DNA from: Persicaria tinctoria
Lineage: Eukaryota > Streptophyta > Magnoliopsida > Caryophyllales > Polygonaceae
Length of the DNA: 64,000 bases
Assembly (NCBI GenBank): GCA_037127255.1
Contig: JBANSL010000018.1
Span: 10,575,175 to 10,639,174 of the forward strand
Direction of reading: 5' to 3'
Of this stretch, positions 14,507 to 28,500 are shown piece by piece (position 1 is the stretch's first letter; the number at the start of each line of letters is the position of its first letter). Made by a program: the position numbers and the translations under genes. Below the pieces are notes generated by a model, which saw only the letters and a list, made by a program, of their open reading frames with translations, did not search any database and was not told the origin of the DNA.

Positions 14507-17500
14507 ATGGAAGCTGTGGCGGAGGGATTGTGGGGGATGGCGGAGGATTTCGAGAAGAAAGGGGAGGTCGCGAGGGCGATCAAGTGTTTGGAAGCAATTT
14601 GTCAGTCTCATGTCTCCTTCCTTCCCATCGTGGAGGTCAAGACTCGCCTCCGAATCGCTGCTTTGCTCTTGCGGCACACGCATAATGTTAACCAGGCCAA
14701 GTCCCACCTTGAGCGCTCGGTATTCCTCATCTTCCGCTTCACTGGATTTGTTGTTTGCATTTCTCAAGTTTTTAGTGCCTGACCGATTTGTTTTCGATTC
14801 AGCAACTGCTCCTGAAGTCAGTTCCTTCCTGCTTCGAGTTGAAGTGTAGAGCGTATAGCCTTCTTGGCCAGTGTTATCATCTCGTTGGATCTATTCCTCC
14901 TCAGAAGCAGATTCTCAACAAGGCTCTTGAGCTCGTAGCCTCTTCTGGCGACGGGTGAGCTTAATTGATTTGTTATCTACCTACTTGTTACCTTCTTTCT
15001 ATCAGTGATTACTTTAAATGTACTGGTATCTCCTTTGATTTATGAAGCATAATCAAGATGAACAAGCTAAGATTTTGCAGTTTTTATTTTTTTGGGTGTA
15101 ATTGAGTAATTGTGATTCACAATTATGTGTGGAGATTTAATTAGAGATATTTGAGGTTTGCTGTCAGATTAGAGAAGCAACGTGTATGGATTAACCTACT
15201 TTCATCAATCCTTCAGGACTGATCAACGTGTTCTGCTGGGTTACTAGTGATCTGGAGGGTTTTGAAATGTTTTAGAAAATTTCATCTTTTTGATTTGGCG
15301 CACTGGTTGATAAAATCCCTTATCTGGAAGATTCTAGTTTTGCATAAAACACTAGTGTTTAGAAGTCCAGATGTTGATATGGATTTAACTTCCATGCTGA
15401 GAACTACTGACCATGTTTTGTTTCACTTTTGAAGGATTGCGGGGAAGTTATGGTTTTGCAACTTCAGTTCGCAGCTGGCCAATGCTTTGATAATTGACGG
15501 AGATTACCAAAATGCAATTTCTGCTCTGGAACGTGGGCAAAATTGTGCAGCTGAAATTTTCTACCCAGAACTACAGGTTTGTGCATAACTATATCCTCTT
15601 CCACTCTCAAGAGATAAATTTTCTGGATGGAGAAGTGGAAGCCAAATGTACAATACCTGTAAATTTTAAAAAGTTCAGTATTGAAAGTGGTTTCTTTCTC
15701 CTTTAAGGCGACTCTGCAAGTTTTTAATCAGAATCTTATCAGACCTTGGATTGAATTTAAGATCACATACTTTATTGACATGGTATTTAGGAAACATTGC
15801 TAGATTACTATGAATAAGAATCCTTAATGATGTAAAATGGACAATGGAGTCACTCTTGTGGTATATTAGACTATAAGTTACTGTTGCATCATGTCTTCAG
15901 TGTGGGCCACTGATAGGATGGATTACACATCTAAAGAGGAAACGATTGTCAGATTGAGATTAATTTTGCTAATTATGCTAAGTATAGATTACATGTTCCC
16001 TGCTGTAGGCAGTTCATTTGTCCAGACTTGTGAGAATCCATAACTCTTCACCAGCATTCAAATGGCATAGATATCATCAAGTGACAAGTTCTAGTTTTAT
16101 TTATTACTTATTTTATTTTGTATTGATTTTCTGTTATGCCTTGACTCTGTTTTCTTGTGGAAAACTGTTGAGATTTCCCCTTCCTCTCGCTATCCAGTCC
16201 AGTGTAATGGAAAGGGAGCGGTGGCAGAGTAGTATATCAAATGCTGAATTTTGTTTATTATATTATGCTATACAAAGTTAATTGTCATCATGAATGGCTA
16301 ACTCAATTTTTCATTTACTTTGTTGAATTAGATGTTTTTTGCAACCTCGATTCTTCATGTCAGCCTCATGCAATGGAGTGATACCAACTCCATTGAGAAA
16401 CTAGCTGCTGAATGCGATGAGATATGGGCTTCCATTGAGATTAATAATGTAAGTTCATGCCATTTTTGTTGGTGAAGTTCCTTTCTGTTTTAGCTTTAAA
16501 TATGATGGGTATGAACATTTTCTTGATTTCATTTGCCACCCTATCAATTGAAATTTCTCCATTATATCCTATAACCGTACGTTCAGGTTGCCTTTATGGA
16601 CGACTTGTCCTCAGGTTTAGTTTATATACTTTTCGGGCGCTAGGCTGCTAGCTACTCTAGAATCTAAATGTCTTCATTGTGTACCGGAGTTTGCTTGATA
16701 TCCAACTTTCTAATATTCAATTTTCATTTACAATCCTGTGCTCTGTCTCATAATATATGCCTTTGTATTGCACAATTCTAAAGGAACACATAGAATAAAT
16801 AAAAGTAGCCTTATTTCTTTTTTGGAAAAATGACTAAAAATAATACAAACTATCACTCGTGAACAAAAAATAATACAAATTTTTAAAATAACTAATTTGT
16901 ATACAAACTATGTGATAATAAACCAATTTTGATACAAGTAACTTTTCCGGCCAAAATTCCAGCAAACTTGCTGATGTGGGCAGCTGAAAACTTATTTTGG
17001 GCTCAAAATGTAATTAATAATAAATTCAAGTTTATATATGTAAAAATGAGGAAAATATAATATTATATAGGCATCATTCGTAGGAGTGCTATGGTTGCAA
17101 GATCTGTTTCGAGGTCCAGATTCACTCACCGCCGATCTTCATCATCTTTTACCTCACTTTCGTTTAATTCGATTTGTGGCAAAAAAAGCCCAAAAAATAA
17201 AATCAAAACCCTAAATTGTACGTTTAATTTTTTTTCCCCCGGTGAAATTGAGCCCTTAAACTTATAATCTAATGTGCTGGATAACCTTTGAGATGCACAA
17301 TTTTGTGAAATTTGTGGGCTTGTGTGATATTTCGGTGTTCGTTTGGGTGGATTGACGGAGACGTAGACATCGATGGAGAAGACGTGAGATGCAGGTGTTG
17401 CCATGACGTTTTTGGTTCTAGGCCGACGACAAGTGGAGGTGGACGGTGAGCGATGATGGTTGAACGGGTGCTGCAATGGAGCTTCAAGCTTCCATGGAGG

Positions 17501-20500
17501 AAGATGAAGTCCTCCAAAAACATACTGTAGTGGGAACCTTTTTCTTAGTTTTTTATTTACATTTTTTAATCTAAATTTGTTGGTAATTGCATTTTGAGCC
17601 CAAGTCAAAAATTTGACTGCCACGTCAACTAGTTTTCCGGAATTTTGGTTGGAAATTTTATCCATATCAAAATTGGTTTATTATCCCATAGTTTGTATAC
17701 GAATTAGTCAATTTTTAAGTTTGCATATTTTTGGTTCATTAGTGGTGGTTTGTATTATTTTTTGGTCATTTTCCTTTTGCCAGGCTAAAAGTATCGTTAT
17801 TAAATACTCTTTTCTTTCCTTTTTTAGATACTGCAAATAGTACCTCCACTAATGGATGCGTAAATTGAACCTAGGACAAATATGAAAAAGCTAAGGCAAC
17901 ATATTTTGAGACGGAGGGAGTAGTGTTTTATTTTCTATATGTCTGCATGGGCAGTTACTTCCTAGTTAGGACATTATATTGACCTTTTTTATGTATTGAT
18001 CAAGGCGTGCAATGTCTTACACTTGTTACCTTCCTAATTGTGTAGAGGCAGAGGTGCTTTGGCTTGCTCTTCTACAATGAGTTATTGCATGTTTTTTATC
18101 GACTACGAATATGTGACTACAAGAATGCAGCGAAACATGTTGAAAGATTGGATGCTGCGGTAAAGGATGATATGCAAAGAACAGAAAATATTGAGAAACT
18201 AACTGATGAGCTTAGTGCCTTAGACCAAACTCTCTTGAGGTCTGACCTTCCATCAAGGCGCCGCTCAGAACTGCAAAGAAATCAAATTCAACTGAAGGAA
18301 CAGTTAAGGAGTTTAACTGGGAATCCAACTAGCCAAGGGCTTCTAGATCCCACTTACAGTGGCAGGTCACCTTCGGCTGATAATTTGCAGTTGGCTCCAG
18401 CTCCGATTGATGGGGAGTGGCTGCCAAAAGCTGCTGTTTATGCTCTGGTTGACCTTGTGGTTGTAATATGTGGACGCCCAAAAGGACTTTTTAAGGAGTG
18501 TGCGAAACGGATCCAATCTGGAATTCAATCTATTCAAGGTCGGTTTCTTGCTCCAATTTGAATCATGATGGTCTTAATTTTGTTGGTTCCATCCATGTAT
18601 GTGAAAGGACCTTTACATCTCAACATTTGTGTTATAATATTTCGCTATTCTTTCTTATTTTCCTTTTTTGGTTTCTTTTAGGGAGGGTTATGGCCTCTGG
18701 CCTCTTTTTTAACAAATGAAATGGCGTTATTATAAATAATGGCCTTGGTCTATTCTTGTGATGGCTAAATGCTTAGTGTTTGCCTTCCTATGCAGATGAA
18801 CTGGCAAAGCTGGGAATTATTGATGGTGTAAGAGGTGTTATGAGATTACCATTTTTCTCTCTCATTTGATGCACATTGTGGTCTTGTAAGTTGTAATTGT
18901 TAGTATACTCATAAAGCTAATAATGCTACTGCAGAGGTTGATTTGCAGCACTCAGCCATATGGATGGCAGGTTTGTATCTAATGTTACTTATGCAGTTTC
19001 TTGAGAGCAAGGTTGCTGTGGAGCTTACACGGACTGAATTTGTTGAAGCACAAGAGGTAGGTTGCGGTTTCCCGATTTAGGAGGCATTTTATTTTCTTTG
19101 CAAGGTGTAGTTAAGGGATGCTTCTACTGTATGATGCTGTGATTTATCAAACCCCAGTTGTATATTGGAAGTAGGTCTAGAGCTGCGAGAAGAGTTCTAG
19201 CTTCAACTCAAATTTTGTCCCCAGGTGCCTTTTTTTGTTTGCCGTGCTAGTCTTATGTGTTGTTATGAAGTGGGCATTTAACAAAACAGTATTGCTTTTC
19301 TGATCCTGTTACTTGGTGGGAGTGAGGATATCTCGGAGGAGAAGGATAACCGGCTACCAACAGAACTCGTACTAGAACATTATTTTGTATCATGTGTCAA
19401 TCATCTCTGGATGCACTGTGATTATTAACATGTTTTAATCTGTGATGTTGGGCATTGATCAGTTTTTTGCTATTCACTGCAAAAAAATAAAAGTTTTTGT
19501 AGAGAACTCTGTTGTTGCACAATGTAGGGGTACCGAACAGGGATTAGGTAAAGTTTGGTAATGTGTTCGCAATTCTTGTGTGCATTGTTGCTTTTTTTTA
19601 AAAAATGAATATATTCAGTCTTATGCTTTATGACATTGATTTCCTGTCGTAAATTAATCTAGTCTTTTTTCGAATCACTGCAAAAGAAGTGAGAAAAAGG
19701 AATTGTTTTAGCAGAGAAATATATAACACACAAAAGTTTGCTCGTAGGAGAACCTTAGTGTTATTTGAGTGGTCATCTTTATTTGCATGGCTTTTACTCT
19801 TCTCTATCATGTATGCTCATGGATATATTTTTTTTTTGGCAGGCGCTAGTGCAAATGAGAAATTTGTACATCCGATTTCCTACAATCCTGCAGGCATGTG
19901 CCAGTACTGTTGAGATGCTTAGAGGACAGTATGCCCATTCAACTGGCTGTTTCAATGAAGCAACTTTTCATTTTATTGAAGCAACTAAGGTTATTTTCAT
20001 CATGAAATTTGTTCTTGTGCTACACAAATTTTTCTTCAGTATAATTGATGGTTTTTTTTGTTTTGTTTTGTTTTTTTTCTTTTCTTTTCATACTTTCATA
20101 TATGCAGCCAGAATGCCAGATGTGTGTACATTTTGTCAAATGGGTGTCGTCTATGTAGGTGCTCGGTGTTCATGTCATGTGCCACTTAGTTGATGCTATG
20201 CAAATTCACATTAGCACTACAAGGCTATGATACCCCCTTTTGCTATGTCACATATAGGATTATTGCAAGCTTATGTAATGTTGCCATAACATAATATAAT
20301 GGCCAGAAACTCATTCCAACCAGGTAGAATCATGCAGTGGACTAGGATAGGGAAACCTACTGAAAAATCAGATTGTTAGGTCTGGTGGATGGCTGAGTTC
20401 AACTCAATGCTGCTAGAGGCAGAGGAGGGATAAATTTGCCACCACCAAGGATAGCAGAAAACATTACTTTAGAGCCATAGAAACATACAGTTGGAGTCAC

Positions 20501-22424
20501 CTTTGTTGCTTTTTAAAACTGGGCATTGTTTTATTTTGTTGGTTCTTAAAAAATACTTAATTCATTGCAGCTCACAGATAATAAATCCGTACAAGCTATG
20601 TGCCAAGTGTACACTGCCATTTCTTACATATGTATTGGTGATTCTGAATCATCTTCGCAGGTAAGTATTTTTCATGATAGTAGTAAAAAGGTAGCTTTAA
20701 GTTGTATTTGTACAGAGGATTGCTTTGGACCATTAGTTATAAGATGGATGTAAAATTCTTGTATTTGTATCCCAGGTGCTTGATTTAATTGGACCAGTCT
20801 ACAGGACAATGGATTCTTTTGTTGGGGTACGAGAGAAAACAAGTGTTCTTTTTGCCTATGGCCTGTTGTTGATGAAGCAGCAGAACCTACAAGAAGCACG
20901 GTAATGCCTTTGGGCCCCATTGTAATATTTTTCTGCTATGATTCATTATGCACCTGTCATGAGAAATATCACTGTCAACTCTGTAAACAGCTGGTACATG
21001 ACAATATATTTGGTGTTTAGAGAGCCATAATTCAGGCTCAGTATGTGAAATGCATGGATATTTAATATCTTAAACTGCATCCTGATTTGTTCAGAATGTG
21101 TTGCTAGATTGTAAATTGTAGGAGTGCAGTTAATTGTTTGGTGTTCGATTTATAAATGGGAAATACTCCGTATATGCTTTGAATTTTTGCATCATCAGAC
21201 CCGAGACTTTTGAAGTTGGTGTCAAAATTAGCCAATTAACATAGTTCTCGCTCTTGCTGATGGATGTGGGGTCTAAGCATACTAACATGCAGCATTATAT
21301 GTATAAAAATTGTTGAATGTCAAATTTATGTTACAAATCTTAATGTTCTGTTGCGTAGCATGAGTTGTTAAATAGCACAATAGCTCAAATATCTAGACTA
21401 GATTTTGAGATAATAGATTGTCCTTTCAATTCTTTCAGCTTCCCTGTGTCTTTGTGCTTGATTCTTTTTTAAAATGCCTTAAAGATATGGCTGTTTAATT
21501 CCCCCCTTTATGAAAAATAGACTGGCTTTACCGCAGGATTCGTCTGGCAACTGGTCTACAGATAACACACAATACCTTGGGAAATCTTCAACTTGTGTCA
21601 CAGTATTTAACAATTCTTGGAAGTTTGGCTCTTGCTCTTCGTGATACCGGGCAAGCTAGGGAAATCTTGCGGTCTGCCCTAACGTTGGCTAAAAAGCTTT
21701 TTGATGTCCCAACTCAGATCTGGGTGCTCTCTGTAATGACAAGTATGTTGAATGACTTAATAGTATTTACTCACTTTTTCCAATTTATGCTATATCCATT
21801 AAAGGGGGTTTTGTCCTTCTGTTTACAACCTTGTTTGGTTACAATGGGGAATCCAGTAGTGCAGAATCTGAACTGTTATGTTCCATTCCACTTGTGTTCT
21901 TGCTTTCTGTAAAATTGCCACTAGGATTGTTTTTTTATAGCATAATATATGCGTGATTGCAGCACTATATCAAGAGCTGGGCGAGAAAGGAAGCCAGATG
22001 GAGAATGCCGACTTCCAGAAGCAAAAGGTGGAAGATCTTCACAAGAAGCTTGCTGAGGCTCACTCGTCCATCCATCATCTTGAGCTGGTACACAGACATT
22101 GTCATCTTTATTCATCACCCTTGCATTTGTCTTCACGAATCAAGAAACTCTTGCTATGCTACCATACATGTGAAAATTGAAATGAAATAATTTCCTTTTG
22201 CCAAGAAAATCAATGATTGCTTCTTTTTTGAGCAGATTGACAAAGTTAAGGTTGAAGTTCCACAGCTGCACGAACTTGACATGAAGCGATCAGCTAACCC
22301 GTCTATGGGGGTCAGCCTTGACATTCCAGAATCTATAGGCCTAACAACTCCTGCTCCTGCCCCTTCGTCATCGAAGCTCGTAGATTTAGACTCTAGTAGA
22401 AGGCGTGGGAAGAGGAAATTATAG
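14507..22424 (+). CDS. SCC4: MAU2/SCC4 sister chromatid cohesion factor
   Basis: TPR-repeat partner of SCC2 (NIPBL) in the cohesin loading complex; acts on chromatin in the nucleus. Thirteen exons: 14507-14719, 14803-14954, 15435-15576, 16332-16448, 18046-18538, 18796-18834, 18935-19056, 19843-19989, 20571-20660, 20776-20900, 21537-21742, 21963-22087, 22236-22424; phases agree and give 719 aa, the length of plant SCC4. Recognisable blocks include RQRCFGLLFYNELLH, EVDLQHSAIWMAG, FVGVREKTSVLFAYGLLLM, LGNLQLVSQYL and LRSALTLAKKL, followed by a basic tail RRRGKRKL that could be a nuclear localisation signal. Exon 6 was ended at 18834 so that DGVREVD stays in frame; 18827 is an alternative donor. 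Intron 4 (1.6 kb) carries a TIR element. Confidence 0.95.
16824..17774. mobile_element. Long-TIR element in MAU2 intron 4
   Basis: About 150-bp inverted arms: the left begins GGAAAAATGACTAAAAATAA and the right, on the other strand, GGAAAATGACCAAAAAATAA. Both arms also share CAAACTAT(G)NGATAATAAACC. The interior (about 17080-17530) is GC-richer than the arms and contains short ORFs without recognised domains, possibly a captured fragment. The long arms suggest a Mutator-like element, but no clear 9-bp target duplication was seen. It lies within the MAU2 intron and does not touch splice sites. Confidence 0.6.
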
Positions 22425-24317
22425 CCCGCTGTTTGAGTTATTCCTTTGGATAGTTCTTACAGTATGATGTAGTTATTGTTAGTTATTGTTTGCTGGTGGC
22501 GCTGTAAAGCCTGTAAAGGTAACCCAGGTTTGTATGTTTAATGGGCGAAGTTTTATATATTTTTAATGGAGAAAGTGGTAGCATCGAGAGAAGCAGATCC
22601 TATCCAGTATCACCCTCTATAGTATTTGTAGTCCAAAGCTTTGTTTGGTGGTCTTTTTTTTTTGAGCTGAAAATGTACTTAAAAGTTAAAACCTGGTCTT
22701 GCTATTTGCACGGTCGTGTATAGCCATATGCACGGTCCTGGATTTGCTCTCCGGAGTCGGTAAGACTGTAAGAGGTTTGCTGACACCAGAAGCTAGAGTC
22801 GCCAGTTTTGGTACTGACTCCGGGAATATTGTAGTTTTCTAGTGAGATTCCCTGCAGATGCATATTTCCTTGCCGCTGGGCCTGTCGACTCCGGAAGCCG
22901 GGACCGGCGGCCAGACTAATTTGACCCGGGAACCTTGCAGCAGAGGCATGCAGAGGTGATGGCCAGGTCAGACCTTGTATTAAACTACGTGTGCAAAAGT
23001 CATACGTCTTATATTTAAAATCAGAGGGAGTATAATATAATTCATTTAATTAAAACATCAACATTTTAATTTTTTTGGGTGACATTTTATGTCTATAACT
23101 TAAATGCTATTTTTAACTAACAATTTTTTAAGGAATTGTTTATAGCATAGTTTTTTTAACAAAACACATTTTAATTTTTTTTAAAAGGCATTGTATATAA
23201 TATTTGTTCTATAATCATTTATTTTTGTTTGGAAAATTAAAATAAGTTAAAATAATGGCATGACAATGTATATAGTATTTTTTTCGATCATTTAAATACG
23301 TTAAAATAAAAGATCATTGGAAAATTATAACATTTGGTCAGCAAATAGAAAGTGGTAGTTCAACTGAATGGATTATATTATATAAAGTGTTTTTGATAAA
23401 AATAGATTTTAAAATATGTTTTGTTTAAAAAAAATTTATATTATATAAGATGTCTTTTGAGAACCTCCCCATTTTTTACTTTTGTAAAACAAATAATGAA
23501 CAATGACATGTGTATAACATAAATCATGTCATTATTCCTACCAAAAAAAAAATTAACTCATGCCATTAATACATAGCTACATTGATGCCATGTTATTATT
23601 TAACGCATATTTAACGGATTTACTAGCTAAAGTTTAGCGATTTCAATGAACAAAAATAAAGTTTAGAGGCCCGTTTGAACATTTTCTCAAAGTTCAGGAA
23701 CTATAAATAGATTTTACCCGAAATTTTGTCGTGCCTAGTTTTTGTTTTCTAAAATGAATATTTTGACATTATAAGTGTAAAAAATAAAAAAAGTATAATG
23801 CTAGATTTATTTTTGTCTATCCATATACATCAATTTTTAATATATTTTAACTTATTTTTTAAAAAAATGGTTTATTTTAGGTACACTTTAACTTGTAAAA
23901 ATAGCAAAAATGATTGTGACAAGTATTTTTTTATTTTATATCAAAATTTACTAGCTTAGCTGATTAGGATGACATGAAGTTATTAATAGCTTACGAGTTC
24001 GAATTCTTCTCCCCAATTATAATTTCCAACCTATAAATCCTCCTCAAAAAGTAATTTTCATTTTATGTTGAATTTTATTTTATTTTCAATTTATCGTTTT
24101 TTCATTTAATTTGTGTGATACTTTAAATTTAAGAATATAATAGTTGATTGTAATTGTTTAATAGAGAGAGATATATTTATAAATTGAAATGGAAGAAAAT
24201 ATAACTTTAGGATAATAAGGATGTTATTAATTGGTAGGGAAAAAATGGTATTTTAGAGATTCTATGGATATTGCAACAAAAAAAAGAGATTCTATGGATA
24301 CTCATACTACTATTATA
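22425..24317. other. MAU2-OSCA intergenic region, left part
   Basis: Starts with the probable MAU2 3' UTR (to about 22560). From 22700 to 22980 a GC-richer stretch contains repeated GACTCCGG-type words but no gene. The remainder is AT-rich with T and A runs. A tRNA-like box (GAGTTCGAATTC near 23995) is not part of a foldable tRNA. Confidence 0.5.
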
Positions 24318-24554
24318 CTCCCTCCGTTCAACAAAACTTGTCGTTTACTATTCACGCACGTTTTTTTAGAACGATAAAAACTATATAAAATATTCATTTT
24401 TTTAAAAAATTTTTTTAACAAGTTTGTACTTATTCATAATAACTACGAAATTGTTAAAAAAATATATTTAAAAAGTCGATATTTTATATAGTTTTTAGCT
24501 CCTAAAAAAGCGTGCATGAATAGTAAAACGTCAAGTTTTGTTGAACGGAGGGAG
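24318..24554. mobile_element. Stowaway-type MITE
   Basis: 237 bp, ending CTCCCTCCGTTCAAC on the left and GTTGAACGGAGGGAG on the right, flanked by TA on both sides. The arms pair over nearly their full length. This is the classic Tc1/mariner-derived Stowaway terminus and target. About 270 bp upstream of the likely OSCA transcript start. Confidence 0.85.
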
Positions 24555-24819
24555 TATTAAATATGATCTTAATCTCATCTTTAAATATAACACTTGTTCT
24601 AAAACCAATTTTAAAAATTTTAAAGCTGGTTTTATATTATTTTAAACTAAAATAATTTTTTTTATATATAAAACTATTTAAAGCCACGAATCCTTTGCAA
24701 GTAATAGTTAACAATTAACATTTTTTCAACATTTTCTACAAATTAGGGTGATCTTACAATAAATGTGGTTTTATTATGTAATTAAACCCAAAGGAAATTT
24801 TTTTTTTAAAAAAAAATCT

Positions 24820-25574
24820 GAGGTCCACGTGGCATCCGAGGCACAGTTCTCCTTGAGCTCCCTACATCGTCGTCGTTCCGCTAAATTTGTTCGTCTTTGC
24901 GCCTTTCTTTTGAAACCATTCCTTCAAAATCAACAAAAGGCCAATCCCAAGCCTCCCAAAATCACCCCATCTTCTGCTCGCTCCTTGCTCTCAATCACCG
25001 AATTCCATTGTTCCTCGCTCCGCAATTCCGATCTAGGGTTTTCTTTCCTAGCTAGCTGTTGCGGGGCTTCAAACTGCAGCTCGAGCGTATTCGTATTGCC
25101 GCTCGAGCCAATTTAATTCGCGTTTGCAAGGTGCAAATTTCGCTCCCAGTTGTGGATTTTGATTGCTACATTGTTAATGCTCCAAAATGTAGGTTTGTTT
25201 GCTAAATTGATCAATTTTTCTTTCCTGGTGCAATTCGTATGCTTACCTTTTGATACGGCTCCCATTTCAGATAAGCATACGAATGTTGGATGTTATCGGT
25301 GTTATGCACTGGATGAACTCGTACTGCTCGTCAATCTGTAAATATTTTTAAATTTTGGCCGTGTTCAATTGCGAATGATGTTTATGAGGTCCGAGCTTAT
25401 TTGCACAGTAGATATATTTATTTGTGATGGTTCAAGGTTGATTGCTTATTGTATGACAGATCGATTTTTGTGCAGTGTGCATCCGATGGATCGATTGTTT
25501 TGTGGCCTCAACTGCTTTCTTCCTTTAGATTAATATTAATTCTGTGTAAAGCTTCTTGATCTGTTGGGGATATA
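24820..25574 (+). promoter_or_regulatory. Putative OSCA promoter/5' UTR with leader intron
   Basis: From about 24820 the sequence becomes GC-richer, then CT-rich, as in plant leaders. A GCAAG|GTGCAA donor near 25130 and a T-rich acceptor region before 25575 suggest a 5' UTR intron. The transcript start itself cannot be fixed from sequence. An ORF through 24763-25116 has no recognisable domain and was treated as leader. Confidence 0.4.
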
Positions 25575-28500
25575 ATGGAACTATCTGGCCTTATAACCGC
25601 TCTGGGGATGAACCTTGCAATATGTGCCCTGCTTGTTTCTCTATATTCTGTGCTGAGAAATCAGTCCAGCAACAGAAGTATTTATTTCGCACGATGTCTG
25701 GCGAGAGTGCAATCACAACGTCAAGAACATGATCCTAATTGGTTTGAGAGATTTGTTCCTTCTTCAGCATGGATAGTAGAGGCATGGAAACTAACAGAGG
25801 ATGAAGTCTTGCACATTGGTGGTTTGGATGCTGTTGTGTTTATTAAGATTCTTGTTTTGAGGTGATTATCATCCATCACTTGTTCTTCATTATGCGTTTA
25901 TTTGCCTTTTGGAGCTAGCTAATTTGAGCAGAATCAGTTGTTACATCTTGTTATCTCTCTACTTGAGTTTAAAGAGTATATTCTTCTGAGTTTATGTTAA
26001 GTTTAGCTGTCTGAAAATGAAACATGCGGAATTCTCTGAAGATATTAGATTGGTAATTGTGGATTTTACTTAATGCAACACTTTTCTCCAACCCAAAAGG
26101 CAATAGATGCAAACATATATTTTATTACTATCATTCAAATCTTCAAGCTGACTAACTAGTAGGATACTATTGTGTTTCTTTGCAGTTTGCGGGTTTTTTC
26201 CATTGCCTCCATCATTTGTTTTGTCCTTGTGCTTCCTGTGAATTACCTTGGGAAAGAAGTTAAAATAGAGGGAATAAATTCAGCATCATTGGAAATGTTT
26301 ACTATTCAGAATGTCGCAGAACGATCAGAATGGTATGGCTGTTTCAGTTTATGTGTAAATTGGAATATACCAATTTGGCTTTGGTATGGGGCTTTTCATT
26401 GGTAGATGCTCTCATTGATTTGCTTACAAGTCCAGTAATTGTTGCATTGAGTTTATTTTCTATAATATTTCGTGCATAGACAGAGGCAATCGTAAAACGA
26501 TGATAGTAAACATACGATGGGTACTGTACTGTATTGTTGATTAAGATTATTTTATGGCCTTGGCGTAAACAGTAGTATTTTTTTTCCCCTACTAGTCCTT
26601 GTAAAGATTGAAACCAAGTGACACTTGCTAGCGATTTTGTACGAATAATGCACATTCCTTTTCATATGTCTTATTATTCATGTTTTCCATTCCAGTAAAA
26701 TTATCGAGGTTTTACCAATTCAGGGTGAACATCAAGAGTGGATAAATCTCCTTATCTTCATCATGAAGAGACGACGTCTCTTCACTTTTTAAATGAACAA
26801 TCTATTTGTCTTTACTGACTCTTCTGAGACATATGTTAAAACTGTTAAATTCATTTGTAGGGGTTTTAAGCAATGATTGCTTTTTCCTTTTTATTCCTTG
26901 GTTTTCCAAGTAATGCCATTTCCTTATATTTCTCATTGATGTTTGTTCACCAGGATTTGGGCACATTTTGTTGCATTGCATCTCATTTGCTTCTCCACCT
27001 GGATACTACTTTACTTTGTAAGGGTGACTGACCATCTGGGTTATCAATCATACAGCTTCATCATGATTACCTCATTGTTACAGAGGAATCTTCTCATTGG
27101 GAGTCTCCTTTTAACTTGCAGGAGTATAAAGATGTTGCTAAACTGAGATTGTGCTACCTTCGTCAATCTTACCGGAATCCAAGTCGCTTTGCTGTTCTTG
27201 TTCGTGGAGTCCCACGGTCTTATCCAGAAGACAACTACAGCACTTCTATAGGCAAATTTTTCAGGAAATATTATCCATCTAGTTATATATCACACCGAAT
27301 GGTATATCGTTGTGGCAAAATGGTGAAGATCATGGTATGTATAGTTGGATAAATTTTGTGAAAATTTATGTTTGTGGATAAATTTTTATAGGGTTTATTA
27401 CATCACAATTAGTAAATTGGGCATACACAAGAAACTTTAAACTTGTTTAATTCATGTAATGGATTTGTGAAGGATGAGAATGGACATGTCACATTTGCAT
27501 ATTCTCAGTTTCTCAAATACATGACAGAATGAAGTAATTCTATAGCATTCTAAAATGATACTGTATTGTTTATTTCACAAATAATTTTAAGGTAATTTTT
27601 GAGATTACCCCTCATGCAACATCACCAGAATGATGTAATTCTATAGTAATTCTATAGTAAATGATGCTGCATTTCTTAATTCTTACGTTCCTACTTTTCT
27701 TCCCTTCTTGTTTTGAATGATCCCTTCAAGCCTTCTCATAGAGTCTGTCATTCGTGCATGCAGAAAGAAGCTGAAAGGATGTATGATATATTTTCATATC
27801 AAGGCCAAGGAGCACTTTGTACTTCATCCAATGGCGAGGTTCCTGGAGGTTCATTCAGAACGCTGGCTGAAATACCAGAAATGAAACAACAAGAAGATCC
27901 TGTTTTGGAAATTGAGGACTTAACCGAAACAGGAGAGGTAGGGGTCAATGAAATTGAATTTATGTCTTTAAATAATCTTTATTTTTTTTGAGTTGGTTGA
28001 TATTTTGCTTATCAATCTATATGCATTTTGCCGGTGCTTTTGCATTTTTTCAGAACTCAATATGGCTTTAGTTTATGTGCAGGAGAGTTCAGCTGCTTTT
28101 GTATTTTTCAGAACTCGATATGCTGCTGCGACTGTTGCACAAGCGCGTCAATCAGTACAACCCATGTTATGGGCCACTTCTTTAGCTCCAGAACCAGCCG
28201 ATGTATATTGGTCAAACCTTTGTGTGCCATATAGACAGTTGTGGATGCGCAGGATTGCAACTATTTTGGCAACTACAGCATTCTTGTTCTTTTTCCTTGT
28301 GCCTGTGACGATTGTGCAAGGTTTGGCAAATCTACACCGATTTGCACACGCTTTACCTTTCTTAAAAGGAATTCTAAAAAAGTAAGATAGCTTCATTGTC
28401 AGCAGCATCTTTTCACTTGTTTTAAGTGCATGGCTCTAGAATTTGATGTGTTCCATTTTCTTATATAGTTGATTATCTTAATAGATTGAATTTATCTTCT

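Noticed and set aside
24763..25116. 117-codon ORF before OSCA
   Set aside because: Low-complexity start and no family signal; more likely the OSCA leader region.
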